Under the pieces are notes generated by a model. That model saw only the letters and a program-made list of their open reading frames with translations. It searched no databases and was not told the DNA's origin. From the NCBI GenBank assembly GCA_021736385.1, contig JAIPFY010000010.1, positions 1-62,339 on the forward strand: a stretch of 62,339 bases of DNA. Reading direction: 5' to 3'. The stretch comes from Spirochaetia bacterium. GTDB lineage: Bacteria; Spirochaetota; Spirochaetia; CAKZLE01. The translations under genes and the position numbers were made by a program. Below, piece by piece: positions 9,189 to 18,350 of this stretch (positions within the stretch are counted from its first letter, which is position 1; each line of letters opens with the position of its first letter).

Positions 9189-9962
9189 TTGAAAGAAAAA
9201 ACAAGATACATATTGATTTCAGTCGCTTCGCTGGTTCTGTTCATCGTGATCTGGGACCTGGCATCCAGGACCGGGATCATCTCGGCAAAGAAATTACCTG
9301 TTCCGAGCAAGCTGTTCGAGACGTTCCTCTATAAGCTCACGAACAAGAACCCTGATGGGAACACGCTGGGAATACACATCTGGACCAGTCTTCAGGAGGC
9401 TCTGATAGGGTTCTTCTTCGGGATCACCATCGGTGTCCCTCTGGGAATCAGCATGGCCTGGTTCAGGAAGTTCGACAAGCTGTTCAGTCCGCTGTTCGAT
9501 CTGATCAAACCCATACCCCCGGTCGGATGGGTGCCTATCATGATCACCTTCTTCGGGATCGGAATCATGTCAAAGGTCTCTGTGATCTTCATCGCATCGT
9601 TCATCCCGGCAGTGATCAACTCATACAGCGGGATCAAACAGACCCGGGATGTTCATACATGGGTCGCTCAGACTTTCGGAGCATCAAGATCTCAGGTGCT
9701 CTTCACCGTAGCCATACCATCGGCAGCACCGATGATCTTCACCGGAGCACGGGTCGCGTTGAACGGGTCCTGGGTCTCTCTGGTAGCTGCGGAACTGATC
9801 GCTTCGACCAAGGGGCTGGGATACATGATCCAGACAGCCCGCCTGGTGGGAAGGATCGATGTGGTTTTCGTCGGGGTCCTGGTGATCGGGGTCTTCGGTG
9901 CTATCCTCATGGAAGGCCTGAGTTACCTTGAACGAAGATTTGTGAAGGGAGGCCGAAGATGA
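9189..9962 (+). CDS. ABC transporter permease, NitT/TauT type (SsuC-like), first subunit
   Basis: The 257-residue integral membrane protein has about six helices and the cytoplasmic coupling-helix region typical of BPD_transp_1 permeases (TFGASRSQVLFTVAIPSAAP). The TTG at 9189 is chosen because it gives a normal SsuC-length protein, has AGGG seven bases upstream and lies just after the intercistronic hairpin. ATGs at 9129 and 9132 are in frame but lie inside the hairpin arm. The stop overlaps the next start (ATGA). It pairs with the next gene to form a heterodimeric channel. Confidence 0.88.
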   Translation: MKEKTRYILISVASLVLFIVIWDLASRTGIISAKKLPVPSKLFETFLYKLTNKNPDGNTLGIHIWTSLQEALIGFFFGITIGVPLGISMAWFRKFDKLFSPLFDLIKPIPPVGWVPIMITFFGIGIMSKVSVIFIASFIPAVINSYSGIKQTRDVHTWVAQTFGASRSQVLFTVAIPSAAPMIFTGARVALNGSWVSLVAAELIASTKGLGYMIQTARLVGRIDVVFVGVLVIGVFGAILMEGLSYLERRFVKGGRR

Positions 9963-10753
9963 CAGTCAGGCAATGGATCTCAGATGATACGAAAGAGACC
10001 TGGATCTACGGGATCCTCGGGTTCCTCCTCTTTCTCATGGTATGGCAGATGGCCTGTGTGTTCACAGATTTCGGTACCATATTCCCCAGTCCGGGAGTAT
10101 CGATCAGGACATTCTTCATGGCGTTCATCGAACCGATCGGACGGTACACCCTGCTCGGACACATATCGATCAGTCTCAAGCGGGTACTCATCGGGTATGG
10201 CCTCTCCTCTGTTGCGGGGATCATCATCGGGCTGCTGATGGGGTACTCGAAGATGGCTCACGCCATCATCTATCCGATCTTCTGCATCGTGCGGCCGATC
10301 CCGGGCATAGCCTGGATCCCTCTGGCCATCCTGTGGATCGGTATCGGTGAATCGACCATCTACTTCATCATCTTCATGGGAGGGTTCTCCCAGATGGTCA
10401 TGAACACCATGGATGGGGCTCAGCACATCAGTCCTGAGCTCGTAGGGGTAGCGAAAGTACTGGGTGCGAAAGAGAACCAGATCTTCAGGAAGATCGTCCT
10501 GCCGTCTTCGGTCCCCTATATCTTCACCGGTCTTCAGACTTCCCTTTCCACGAGCTGGATGGCAGTACTCGCAGCAGAGATGATCACTGCACGGGAAGGT
10601 GCCGGATGGCTGATCCTCTCGGGGATGCAGACAGGAAGGATCGAGAACAATGTTATCGGGATGATATCGATCGGTGCGGTGGGGCTTCTGCTGGCCGCAC
10701 TGCTGCGGGAGACTGAAAGGAGATTATGCATATGGACAGTACGAAGCCGCTAG
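9959..10753 (+). CDS. ABC transporter permease, NitT/TauT type, second subunit
   Basis: The 264-residue membrane protein has about six helices and the coupling region KVLGAKENQIFRKIVLPSS. It starts with an ATGA overlap with the preceding permease, and its end overlaps the first ATPase gene, so the subunits are translationally coupled. Two different permeases plus two different ATPases make this a fully heteromeric importer. Most SsuC/TauC importers use homodimers, so the arrangement is less common. Confidence 0.88.
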   Translation: MTVRQWISDDTKETWIYGILGFLLFLMVWQMACVFTDFGTIFPSPGVSIRTFFMAFIEPIGRYTLLGHISISLKRVLIGYGLSSVAGIIIGLLMGYSKMAHAIIYPIFCIVRPIPGIAWIPLAILWIGIGESTIYFIIFMGGFSQMVMNTMDGAQHISPELVGVAKVLGAKENQIFRKIVLPSSVPYIFTGLQTSLSTSWMAVLAAEMITAREGAGWLILSGMQTGRIENNVIGMISIGAVGLLLAALLRETERRLCIWTVRSR

Positions 10754-11523
10754 AACATGATGATACCATCATCAAGTTGGAACATATATCCAAGACCTTC
10801 ATCGTCGAAGATGGTGAAGCCCGGGTCATCGAACAGATAGACCTGGAGATACGAGAGAATGAGTTCCTGGTCATCTTCGGAGCGGGACAGTGCGGCAAGA
10901 CCACCCTGCTGAAGATCCTCTCGGGTCTCGAGAGTCTGACAGAGGGGAAGGTCTACATCGACGGGAAGGCGAAGAGCCGCTTCGATCCCCGAGTCGGGAT
11001 GGTCTACCAGACGACCGCCCTGTTCCCCTGGCTCACGGTCATGGGGAATGTCGAGTTCGGTCCGAAGACCCGGGGGATGGGAAAGAGAGAACGACAGAAG
11101 AAGGCCCAGTACTACATAGATCTGGTCGGACTGACCGGCTATGAGAGACACTTCCCTTCGATGCTCTCCGGCGGTATGTGTCAACGCGTGGGGATCGCAC
11201 GGGCCTACTGTAATGACCCCGAGATCATTCTCATGGATGAACCATTCGGTCATCTGGATGCTCAGACACGATATATGATGGAAGAGGAAGTAGAGAAGAT
11301 ATGGGATCGGGAGAAGAGGACTGTGGTCTTCGTGACGAACAACATAGAAGAGGCCCTGTATCTGGCAGACAGGATCATCATCCTGACTGAATGTCCCTCT
11401 ACGGTACTCAAGGAGTATCAGATCGATTTCCCCAGACCGCGCAGTCTGGTCTCGCCAGAATTCCTGGCACTGCGGGAAGAGATCAGTGCCCTGGTGGAGC
11501 TTCGAGAAGGAGTCGTGGTATGA
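10732..11523 (+). CDS. ABC transporter ATP-binding protein 1 (NitT/TauT type) with H-loop His replaced by Asn
   Basis: This 263-residue ATPase has Walker A GAGQCGKT (50-57), a Q-loop Gln near 93, a canonical LSGGM signature (145-149) and Walker B IILMDEP with the catalytic Glu near 170. The H-loop, normally VTHD or VTHN, reads FVTNNIEEAL, so the switch histidine is Asn (about residue 203). The start at 10732 is preferred over the in-frame ATG at 10726 because AAGGAG is then nine bases upstream rather than three. The gene overlaps the permease upstream and the second ATPase downstream. The loss of the histidine complements the altered signature of its partner. Confidence 0.9.
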   Translation: MDSTKPLEHDDTIIKLEHISKTFIVEDGEARVIEQIDLEIRENEFLVIFGAGQCGKTTLLKILSGLESLTEGKVYIDGKAKSRFDPRVGMVYQTTALFPWLTVMGNVEFGPKTRGMGKRERQKKAQYYIDLVGLTGYERHFPSMLSGGMCQRVGIARAYCNDPEIILMDEPFGHLDAQTRYMMEEEVEKIWDREKRTVVFVTNNIEEALYLADRIIILTECPSTVLKEYQIDFPRPRSLVSPEFLALREEISALVELREGVVV

Positions 11524-12263
11524 AGGCGAAGGATAAAGTCGTAGTCAGGAACCTGACCAAACGATATGGCGACCTGCTGGTTCTGGATGATATCTCATTC
11601 ACCGTGCAGGAGGGGGAGTTCCTGGTGATCGTAGGTCCGACCGGCTGCGGGAAGACTACCTTCCTCAACAGCATGACCCGGATCATCGATATAAACAGTG
11701 GTTCGATAACGCTCGATGGAGAGGATGTCGATCCCTCCAAACAGAACCTTGCCTATATCCTGCAGGAGTACTCAGCGCTGCCATGGCTGAACGTGGAGCA
11801 GAATATCGCCTATGGACTGAAGATCAAGGGCTATGATGCTGCAACGATCACCGAACGGGTCGCAGAAGCCGTGGCCATGGTGAATCTGGAGAGATACACG
11901 CGGTACTACCCCAGCGAGCTCTCAGCAAGCATGCTGCAGCGTGTGGTGATCGCCAGAGCTTTTGCCACACAGCCCGATCTGCTGCTGATGGATGAACCCT
12001 ACGGGCAGCTGGATCTGAACCTGAAATACAAACTGGAGGATGAACTGCTCAACCTCTGGGAGAAGACAAAGACGACCGTGATCTTCATCACGCATAATAT
12101 CGAGGAGGCGGTCTATCTCAGTGACAGGATCCTGGTCATGACGAACAAGCCTACCAAGGTGAAGACCGAGCTGATCAATGATCTGCCAAGACCAAGGAGC
12201 GTCTCGAGCAGTCAGTTCGTGGACCTGCGTAACCAAGTCACTGAACTCATTAAATGGTGGTGA
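11520..12263 (+). CDS. ABC transporter ATP-binding protein 2 (NitT/TauT type) with degenerate signature motif
   Basis: The 247-residue ATPase has Walker A GPTGCGKT (39-46), a Q-loop Gln near 82, Walker B LLLMDEP with Glu 159 and an intact H-loop histidine in ITHNIEEAV (about 192). Its signature motif is LSASM (134-138) rather than LSGGM, losing both glycines that contact the gamma-phosphate. The start is the ATG at 11520, overlapping the previous stop (ATGA). The longer in-frame extension to 11391 only reads through the preceding gene. With ATPase 1 it should form a heterodimer with one intact and one degenerate composite site. Confidence 0.9.
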   Translation: MKAKDKVVVRNLTKRYGDLLVLDDISFTVQEGEFLVIVGPTGCGKTTFLNSMTRIIDINSGSITLDGEDVDPSKQNLAYILQEYSALPWLNVEQNIAYGLKIKGYDAATITERVAEAVAMVNLERYTRYYPSELSASMLQRVVIARAFATQPDLLLMDEPYGQLDLNLKYKLEDELLNLWEKTKTTVIFITHNIEEAVYLSDRILVMTNKPTKVKTELINDLPRPRSVSSSQFVDLRNQVTELIKWW

Positions 12264-12266
12264 TGT

Positions 12267-13793
12267 ATGAAGAATAACAGACCGAATATCCTCTATATCA
12301 TGTGCGACCAGTTCCGGTACGACTGTATCGCAGCACTGGGGAATACCGTGATCAAGACCCCACATATCGACCGTCTGGTGCGCAGGGGGGTGAGCTATAC
12401 CAATGCCTACTCACCCTGTCCTGTATGCATTCCCGCTCGCTACAACATACGTACCGGACGGCAGCCGTATCATACCGGCTGCTACTGTAATGAACCACCA
12501 CAGCCCCCGCTGAACCCCCCTGGAGATGATCGGCCGAACAGTACAGAACCCTATCTTGCCCGGGCGATGCGGGATCTTGGGTATCGGACCTTCGGTATAG
12601 GGAAGTTCCATACCAGTCCTGATCAGTATGAGGATCTGGGGTATGAGACGCATATCCACACCGAAGAGATGTGGGCGGATGCAGCAGCAAGAAGCAGGGA
12701 CGGGTTCGCTCATCTCATCGAGACAGAGCATCCGCAGTTCAGCCATCTGGAACAGCTCCATGGTGAACGGACGAACATGTACTATGCCCCTCAGATCAGT
12801 CCGCTGCCGCTTGAGCTCACGGTCGAGAGTTTCGTAGCCGATAAGGCGATCGAGCAGCTGAGGATCGAGGATGACAGACCTTTTTATGCATTGATCTCGT
12901 TCATCGGGCCTCATCCTCCCTGTGCCCCGCCGATCCCCTATAACCGGATGTATGACCCGGATGGTATGAGCGATCCCTGCAGCGGCACGCTCGATCATGA
13001 CCATCTTGATGAACAGATCCCCTGGATGAACTATCTGATCTATTCAGATGAGATCAATGATGCCTGGGCACGGAATCTGAAGACGCGCTACTATGGTGAG
13101 ATATCATACATCGATTCCTGCATCGGCAGGATCCTCGATGAAGTGGAACAGCGTCCTGATGCACAGGAGACCATGATCTGCTTCTTTGCCGATCACGGGG
13201 ACATGCTGGGCGATCATCATGCCTGGCAGAAAGAGTGCTTCTTCGAACCATCGGTGAAGATCCCCTTCCTGGTGAGTTATCCTGCCGGAATCGAGGGGAA
13301 CCGAAGATCTGATGAGCTGGTGAGCCTGGTGGATCTCTTTGGTCTGGCGACGAACCTTGCAGGACAGATGGATGTGAGAGACGGGATCGATATACTCTCA
13401 CAGAAGAGAGACTTCCTCCATGCCTATTACGGCAGACCGGGCACTCCCCAGTTCAAGATCATGGTACGTCACCGTGACTGGAAGTACATATGGATGGCCA
13501 ACGGGGGCAGAGAGCAGCTGTTCGATCTTTGTGAGGATCCCTCGGAGATGGAGAACCTGATAGACAGGGAACCGGAGATCCTGCAGCTGCTCAGAAGCAG
13601 AGCAGTTGCTGACTGCAGCAGATCACCGGAGGTGAGCACCATGGTCGAGAACGGCAGGCTCAAGGGGGTCCCCTTCACGGCACGACCGCTGGGCAGACTC
13701 CATCAGTTTGCCTTCTCGCGAAACATCACCTCGTTCACCGTCCCCTCAAATGCTGCGTTCATCAGTGAGGCACTTCCCAATACGACCGAATGA
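12267..13793 (+). CDS. Cys-type sulfatase (arylsulfatase / choline-sulfatase-like)
   Basis: The 508-residue enzyme belongs to the alkaline-phosphatase-like sulfatases. The N-terminal metal Asp lies in YIMCDQFR (residue 14). The sulfatase signature is CIPARYNIRTGR, with Cys 54 in the C-x-P-x-R motif that is converted to formylglycine. A later metal site appears in FFADHGDMLGDHHAWQK. There is no signal peptide, so it acts in the cytoplasm on an imported sulfate ester. The gene starts three bases after the second ATPase and ends the importer operon, linking transport to desulfation. A Cys-type enzyme in an anaerobe needs a radical SAM maturase, and one is encoded at 35987. The exact substrate is unknown. 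Confidence 0.88.
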   Translation: MKNNRPNILYIMCDQFRYDCIAALGNTVIKTPHIDRLVRRGVSYTNAYSPCPVCIPARYNIRTGRQPYHTGCYCNEPPQPPLNPPGDDRPNSTEPYLARAMRDLGYRTFGIGKFHTSPDQYEDLGYETHIHTEEMWADAAARSRDGFAHLIETEHPQFSHLEQLHGERTNMYYAPQISPLPLELTVESFVADKAIEQLRIEDDRPFYALISFIGPHPPCAPPIPYNRMYDPDGMSDPCSGTLDHDHLDEQIPWMNYLIYSDEINDAWARNLKTRYYGEISYIDSCIGRILDEVEQRPDAQETMICFFADHGDMLGDHHAWQKECFFEPSVKIPFLVSYPAGIEGNRRSDELVSLVDLFGLATNLAGQMDVRDGIDILSQKRDFLHAYYGRPGTPQFKIMVRHRDWKYIWMANGGREQLFDLCEDPSEMENLIDREPEILQLLRSRAVADCSRSPEVSTMVENGRLKGVPFTARPLGRLHQFAFSRNITSFTVPSNAAFISEALPNTTE

Positions 13794-13842
13794 CCAGTAC
13801 AAGAGGATCGCAGGATGAGTCATGTACCTGACACATGAGAAG

Positions 13843-13877
13843 AGGAGCCCCGGATTATACAGAGATCCGGGGCTCTT
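13843..13877 (+). terminator. Rho-independent-like terminator of the sulfatase operon
   Basis: Eleven-base arms GAGCCCCGGAT (13845-13855) and ATCCGGGGCTC (13865-13875) with a nine-base loop lie 50 bases after the sulfatase stop. A short T-rich tract (TTGTTG) follows. The next genes are on the opposite strand. Confidence 0.75.
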
Positions 13878-14052
13878 GTTGCCTCTACAGCTGTGCTATC
13901 ACAGGTATTTTGTATTGAAGTCAGGTTTCAGGGCATCATATGTGAAGATGTCAGATAGGGGAAGGTCTCAAGGGCGTGTACTGGACAGAGGGGACTTCGG
14001 GTGACCGAGTGCTGCTCTTCTACAGATGATACGTGGGAAGCGGATACTTCCC

Positions 14053-15057
14053 TCAAGCATTTACTGTTGATTCTCCGATGATCAGCTGTGGTTTCAGCAG
14101 GATATTCTTATACTCATAGGCTCCGTCCTGAATATGATGAATCAGTTCTTCTGCGGCCATGCTTCCCAGAGTCAATCGCGGGGTATCAATGCTTGTCAGT
14201 CTTGGGTAGATGAATCTCGATATCTCAAGATTGTCATATCCGATGATCTGTACATCCTCAGGCACGGTTATGTGGTTATCGTGTAATGCTCGCATGGCAC
14301 CATAGGCTACAAGGTCGTTATGGGTGATGATCGCATTGAAGTGCAGTTTCTGCCGCAGGGCAACATGTACTGCATCATAGCCGCTTTGCATGTGTCCATC
14401 GGTAGGGAAGCAGAGGGTTTCATCCAGAGGGATCTCTCTCTGGGTATAGGCATCAAGGAAGCCCACCCTTCGGTCTATTGAGCTGCAGAAATGAGCAGGC
14501 CCCCCGAGAAAGAGGATCTTCTCTATCTGCCGTTCGAGAAAGAACATCGCAGCCGTATGAGCTCCCATCCTGTCGTCGAACATGACAGAATGGGACTCAA
14601 GACCGTTTATATTCCTGCCGAGAAAGATGAATGGACAGGGAAGGTCGAGAAACAGGTCGTTGGAGATCCCGCTGTCAGCGATCGGCATGATGATCATTCC
14701 ATCTACCTGCTGAGAGAGCAGGATATCGATCCCTGTCTGCTGCTTCTGGGCATCCTGCTCTGTGTTGATCAGGATAATACTGTATCCGAGCGAACGGGCT
14801 TTTGTCTCGATCCCCTGGATCATCTCCGCGAACACGGGGTTTGAGGAGTCAGCAGAAAGCAGTACACCGATGATATGGCGTTTGCTTGAACGCAGCGAGC
14901 CTGCAAGGGCGTTCGCCACATATCCCATCTCTTTGGCAGCAGCCTGGATCAGTGCTGTAGTCTCCGGTCTGACATCAGCTTTGTTGTGCAGCGCACGAGC
15001 GACGGTATTTATCGAATAACCAGTCTTTCGTGCAATATCTTTGATCGTGACCTTCAT
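14053..15057 (-). CDS. LacI-family transcriptional regulator of the minus-strand sugar operon
   Basis: The 334-residue regulator starts with the LacI helix-turn-helix (TIKDIARKTGYSINTVARAL, about 3-22) and hinge helix (ANALAGSLR), followed by a periplasmic-binding-protein-like effector domain from about residue 60. AGGAG lies seven bases before the ATG and only three bases separate it from the upstream phosphodiesterase gene, so it is the last gene of the operon that begins at 20592. It probably represses that operon through the twin LacI-like sites at 20601-20646 and is released by a sugar or sugar phosphate. This is inference from position and family. Confidence 0.9.
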   Translation of the reverse strand: MKVTIKDIARKTGYSINTVARALHNKADVRPETTALIQAAAKEMGYVANALAGSLRSSKRHIIGVLLSADSSNPVFAEMIQGIETKARSLGYSIILINTEQDAQKQQTGIDILLSQQVDGMIIMPIADSGISNDLFLDLPCPFIFLGRNINGLESHSVMFDDRMGAHTAAMFFLERQIEKILFLGGPAHFCSSIDRRVGFLDAYTQREIPLDETLCFPTDGHMQSGYDAVHVALRQKLHFNAIITHNDLVAYGAMRALHDNHITVPEDVQIIGYDNLEISRFIYPRLTSIDTPRLTLGSMAAEELIHHIQDGAYEYKNILLKPQLIIGESTVNA

Positions 15058-15060
15058 CGG

Positions 15061-16206
15061 TTAACTCCTGGCAACATGCTCCTCTGGCAATTCTGTTCTA
15101 TTGGTGAGGATTTGTCCCTGCATGGTCTCAGGCGGCGTGATATGCAGCAACTCACAGATCGTAGGGGCAATATCGAGCACACTTACCGCATCAGATACGA
15201 CATGTGGGGTGATGCAACTTCCCGATATGATGAGGGGGACCTGCATCTCGAGGTTGCTCAGTCCGCCATGGTTCCATCGATAGTATACATCATTCTGCTG
15301 GTAATGAGAATAACCATCAGTCAGGACCACAGCATAGTCGTCAGGGAAACATGAGATGGCATCCGACGGTTTGATCACCTGCTGGACACAGGAGAGTTGT
15401 TCCAGCCTGCCAGCCAGTTCCTGATCGACTGTAGGGGAATCGGTGTGGTAGAGCAGGAATCTGCCATGGGATTCGATGACAGCTGAGGATCCTGCAAGCA
15501 GTGAGTCGATCTCCTCAGCATGAACTGCTGCTGATGCCTGACCATGATCAGCTGAGATCAGCACGACGACATGTTCGTCCTGTATCTGATCAAGGAGCAG
15601 TCCGATTTGTTCATCCACCCAGTGCGCAGTCTCTGCTGCTTCACTGCTGTGTGGTCCGAATGCATGCTGAATGGTGTCGACAGCAAAATATACCACCTGC
15701 AGGTATTGCGGACTGTACCTGTTCCATGCATCGATAGCGGCTCTGGTGATATGTTCTGCATGGTGCCCAAGGTATGCCTCTGACACATAGTACTGCAGAC
15801 CGCGGTTCATCTGTCCGCAGATCCCTGCCGTTCTCAGCCCGTGACTGCCCAGGATCTCCGCGATACTCTCTACCCGGCTCTCCTTCAACGGGTTCACCAC
15901 GTGACGGGATCCCTCGGAGATGAAGAAGTTTCTGTTCACACCGTTGACAGCAGGAGGACTTCCGCTGTTGATCGCTGTATGAGCAGGTCCTGTGAGTGAT
16001 GGCCAAATCGTGGTGCAGTCACTGAATGAGATTCCTTCTCTCATCAAGCGTCTACAGGTACGCATCCGGGTATGCATGAAGAACTCCTGTGAGATCCCGT
16101 CGATGATGATATGTACCACCTTGGAAGATCGTGAAGGGGATGAGGGCTCAGTACCGGCAGAGAGCAGCCCAGAGCAGGTAGTGACCAGTGTTTTCCAATC
16201 AGACAT
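15061..16206 (-). CDS. Type I phosphodiesterase/nucleotide pyrophosphatase-like enzyme (alkaline phosphatase superfamily)
   Basis: The 381-residue protein carries the metal and nucleophile motifs of the ENPP/alkaline-phosphatase superfamily: IIIDG (metal Asp), TIWPSLTGPAHT with the likely nucleophile Thr, FAVDTIQHAFG, ISADHGQ and RWNHGG. No signal peptide is present, so it is cytoplasmic. The ATG at 16206 has AGG nine bases upstream; a GTG at 16215 is the alternative. The start lies within the last bases of the GH4 gene, so the two are coupled. In this operon it could remove phosphate, phosphodiester or a related group from an imported sugar, but the substrate is not known. Confidence 0.82.
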   Translation of the reverse strand: MSDWKTLVTTCSGLLSAGTEPSSPSRSSKVVHIIIDGISQEFFMHTRMRTCRRLMREGISFSDCTTIWPSLTGPAHTAINSGSPPAVNGVNRNFFISEGSRHVVNPLKESRVESIAEILGSHGLRTAGICGQMNRGLQYYVSEAYLGHHAEHITRAAIDAWNRYSPQYLQVVYFAVDTIQHAFGPHSSEAAETAHWVDEQIGLLLDQIQDEHVVVLISADHGQASAAVHAEEIDSLLAGSSAVIESHGRFLLYHTDSPTVDQELAGRLEQLSCVQQVIKPSDAISCFPDDYAVVLTDGYSHYQQNDVYYRWNHGGLSNLEMQVPLIISGSCITPHVVSDAVSVLDIAPTICELLHITPPETMQGQILTNRTELPEEHVARS

Positions 16207-17488
16207 CAGCAGCACCTGCCTTCAGAGGTATGGGATTACGTGTCAGATACAGATCCAGCGCCTTTTTCGCCTGAGACAGGTCACCTGTGAGTGGATTGTT
16301 GAACAAGGCGAAGAGAGCATCATCATATCGTCTGTGTACTGCAGCTGTGACAGTCAATCGTTCATATGCCTTGACCTGCTGGATCAGCCCCAGGATCGAT
16401 GGTTCGATTTTACCGGTGACCAGCGGCACCGCACCGTTCTGTGATATGACTGAAGGGACTTCGATGATATCATCGCTCAGCAGCTCTGGTATGGCTGAAC
16501 CGTTTATTGTGTTGACTATCTGGACATCCTGCCTGTTGGTGGCCATGGAGATCAGAACCTGTACAGCAGCATAGGAATAGAGTTCACCGCCTCTTCCCTT
16601 CATCTCCGGGGGCATCACTCCGGTGGTATCTGTTGAGAAGTAGTCGAGGATCCTGCGATCAAGATCCATCACGATCTCAGCCCGTGTCTGTGCGGCATCT
16701 CTGATCTTCTTGCAGAGGGTGTCGGTATAGTAGAAGTACTGCAGATACGGGGAAGGGATCATTCCCAGACTGCGTACAAGAGAACTGTCTATCGCACTGT
16801 GATTGGATGCCCGGAACAGCTCGGGATCATCAGCGAGAGCCTCTACCAGTCTCCCGATGTGATTAGTCCCCTGATGATAGACACCTCTCATCCATCCAAG
16901 GTGGTTGAGTCCAACATAATCGAACAGCAACTGCTCTTTTGGGATGGATAGCAGGTCTGCTGCCTGTTTCTGGAGGATTACCGGTATGTTGCACAGCCCG
17001 ATCACCGGCAGATCCGTGTGATCACTTATAGCCTGAGTCACGATCCCTGAGGGGTTTGTGAAGTTGATGATCCTGCATGAGGGTTTTGCGCGTAGAGCAA
17101 TGATCCTGCAGTATTCCAGTACCACGGGAATAGTCCTCATGGCTTTTGCGAACCCTCCGATGCCGGTGGTCTCCTGACCGACGATCCCGAGATCGGTTCC
17201 CAGCATGATATCCTGGTGTCTGGCCTCCTGTCCTCCGACGCGCAGTTGAAAGACCACTGCATCGGCATCGGTGACTGATGTCTCTATATCGGTAGATAGT
17301 GTCAACTGGAAGGGTCCTGCAGCATGCTGCAGCAATAGCGAACAGAATCGCCCAACGGTTTGCAGTCGTTCAGCATCGATATCATGCAGTACGACTTCTG
17401 AGATCGGCAGCAGATCGCGAGCATGGATCAGCTCTTGAAACAACTCCGGTGTATAGGTGCTTCCGCCCCCGATAATAACAAGTTTCAT
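16199..17488 (-). CDS. Glycoside hydrolase family 4 (6-phospho-beta-glucosidase-like)
   Basis: The 429-residue enzyme shows the GH4 pattern: an N-terminal NAD-binding GGGSTYTPEL (7-16), NFTNPSGIV, the Mn-ligand region CNIP and GLNHLGW. GH4 enzymes use NAD and a divalent metal in a redox-assisted elimination mechanism. The CNIP motif is the form usually seen in 6-phospho-beta-glucosidases, whereas alpha-specific members have CHS. The ATG at 17488 has GGGG eight bases upstream; the frame extends to 17608 but without support. The gene sits between ABC permeases and a phosphodiesterase, not with a PTS, so how a 6-phospho substrate would arise is unclear. Confidence 0.88.
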   Translation of the reverse strand: MKLVIIGGGSTYTPELFQELIHARDLLPISEVVLHDIDAERLQTVGRFCSLLLQHAAGPFQLTLSTDIETSVTDADAVVFQLRVGGQEARHQDIMLGTDLGIVGQETTGIGGFAKAMRTIPVVLEYCRIIALRAKPSCRIINFTNPSGIVTQAISDHTDLPVIGLCNIPVILQKQAADLLSIPKEQLLFDYVGLNHLGWMRGVYHQGTNHIGRLVEALADDPELFRASNHSAIDSSLVRSLGMIPSPYLQYFYYTDTLCKKIRDAAQTRAEIVMDLDRRILDYFSTDTTGVMPPEMKGRGGELYSYAAVQVLISMATNRQDVQIVNTINGSAIPELLSDDIIEVPSVISQNGAVPLVTGKIEPSILGLIQQVKAYERLTVTAAVHRRYDDALFALFNNPLTGDLSQAKKALDLYLTRNPIPLKAGAADV

Positions 17489-17493
17489 ATGAA

Positions 17494-18348
17494 TTACCCC
17501 TTTACTGCTCCTGCAGTCAGACCCTGGATGATGTGTTTTTGTAAGAAGACGAAGAAGATGACGACCGGTAGTGAGATGACCACTCCTGCGGTCAGGACAT
17601 AGTTCCACTGAACCTCGAACTGACTTGCATAGTCTGTGATCCCCACCGCTACGGTCCTGGTGAATTCATTGGTCAGCACTGATGCGAACAGGACATCGTT
17701 CCATGCCTGCAGGAATCCGAGAATCCCGACGGTGGCGATTGCCGGCCTGATCGCAGGAAGAACGATCCTGAGAAAGGCTCCGAATTGTGAACAGCCATCA
17801 ATCATCGCAGCTTCCTCGATATCGACAGGGATCGATTCAAAGTAGCTTTTCATCAGCATCATGCAGAAAGGAAGTGCGAAGGTAGTATAGGTGATGATCA
17901 GTGATGCATACGTCCCTCTCAGGTGCAGACCGGTCAGGGATTCAAGCTGAATGTAGAGCAGGAAATATGGCATCAGGAACAGGATCCCTGGAAAGCTCTG
18001 AGTCAGCAGGACGAAACCGATGAACCCTTTTCTCCCTCTGAAGGTGAACCTGCTGATACCGTAACCGGCAAGGACCGAGAGGATCACCGAGAAGAACATG
18101 GTAGCAGAGGAGATGAACAGCGAATTGAACAGATATTTCCCCAGAGGGATGACATTCCAGATATCTGAGTAGTTCTTCATGATCCAGCCTGACTGGGGGA
18201 AGTATGAGTAGGGTCCGGTCATGACCTCTCGCGGCAGTTTAAAGGTGGTCAGGACCAGATTCCCTGCAGGGATCAGCACCCATAATACGTATCCTGCGAT
18301 GCACAGGCCCATAACCGCCTTGAGTTTTCTTGAATGGTGTAGTGCCAT
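17494..18348 (-). CDS. ABC sugar transporter permease, MalG/AraQ type
   Basis: The 284-residue inner-membrane protein has six predicted helices and the MalG-type coupling loop (EEAAMIDGCSQFGAFLRIVLPA). The ATG at 18348 is chosen because GGAG lies nine bases upstream and it follows the preceding permease stop by two bases; the extension to 18456 overlaps that gene. No ATPase is encoded in this operon, so the importer probably uses a shared MsmK-type ATPase encoded elsewhere. It is followed within six bases by the GH4 gene. Confidence 0.9.
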   Translation of the reverse strand: MALHHSRKLKAVMGLCIAGYVLWVLIPAGNLVLTTFKLPREVMTGPYSYFPQSGWIMKNYSDIWNVIPLGKYLFNSLFISSATMFFSVILSVLAGYGISRFTFRGRKGFIGFVLLTQSFPGILFLMPYFLLYIQLESLTGLHLRGTYASLIITYTTFALPFCMMLMKSYFESIPVDIEEAAMIDGCSQFGAFLRIVLPAIRPAIATVGILGFLQAWNDVLFASVLTNEFTRTVAVGITDYASQFEVQWNYVLTAGVVISLPVVIFFVFLQKHIIQGLTAGAVKG

Positions 18349-18350
18349 GA

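Noticed and set aside
13822-14004. 60-codon frame after the sulfatase
   Set aside because: It spans the terminator hairpin and shows no recognisable feature.
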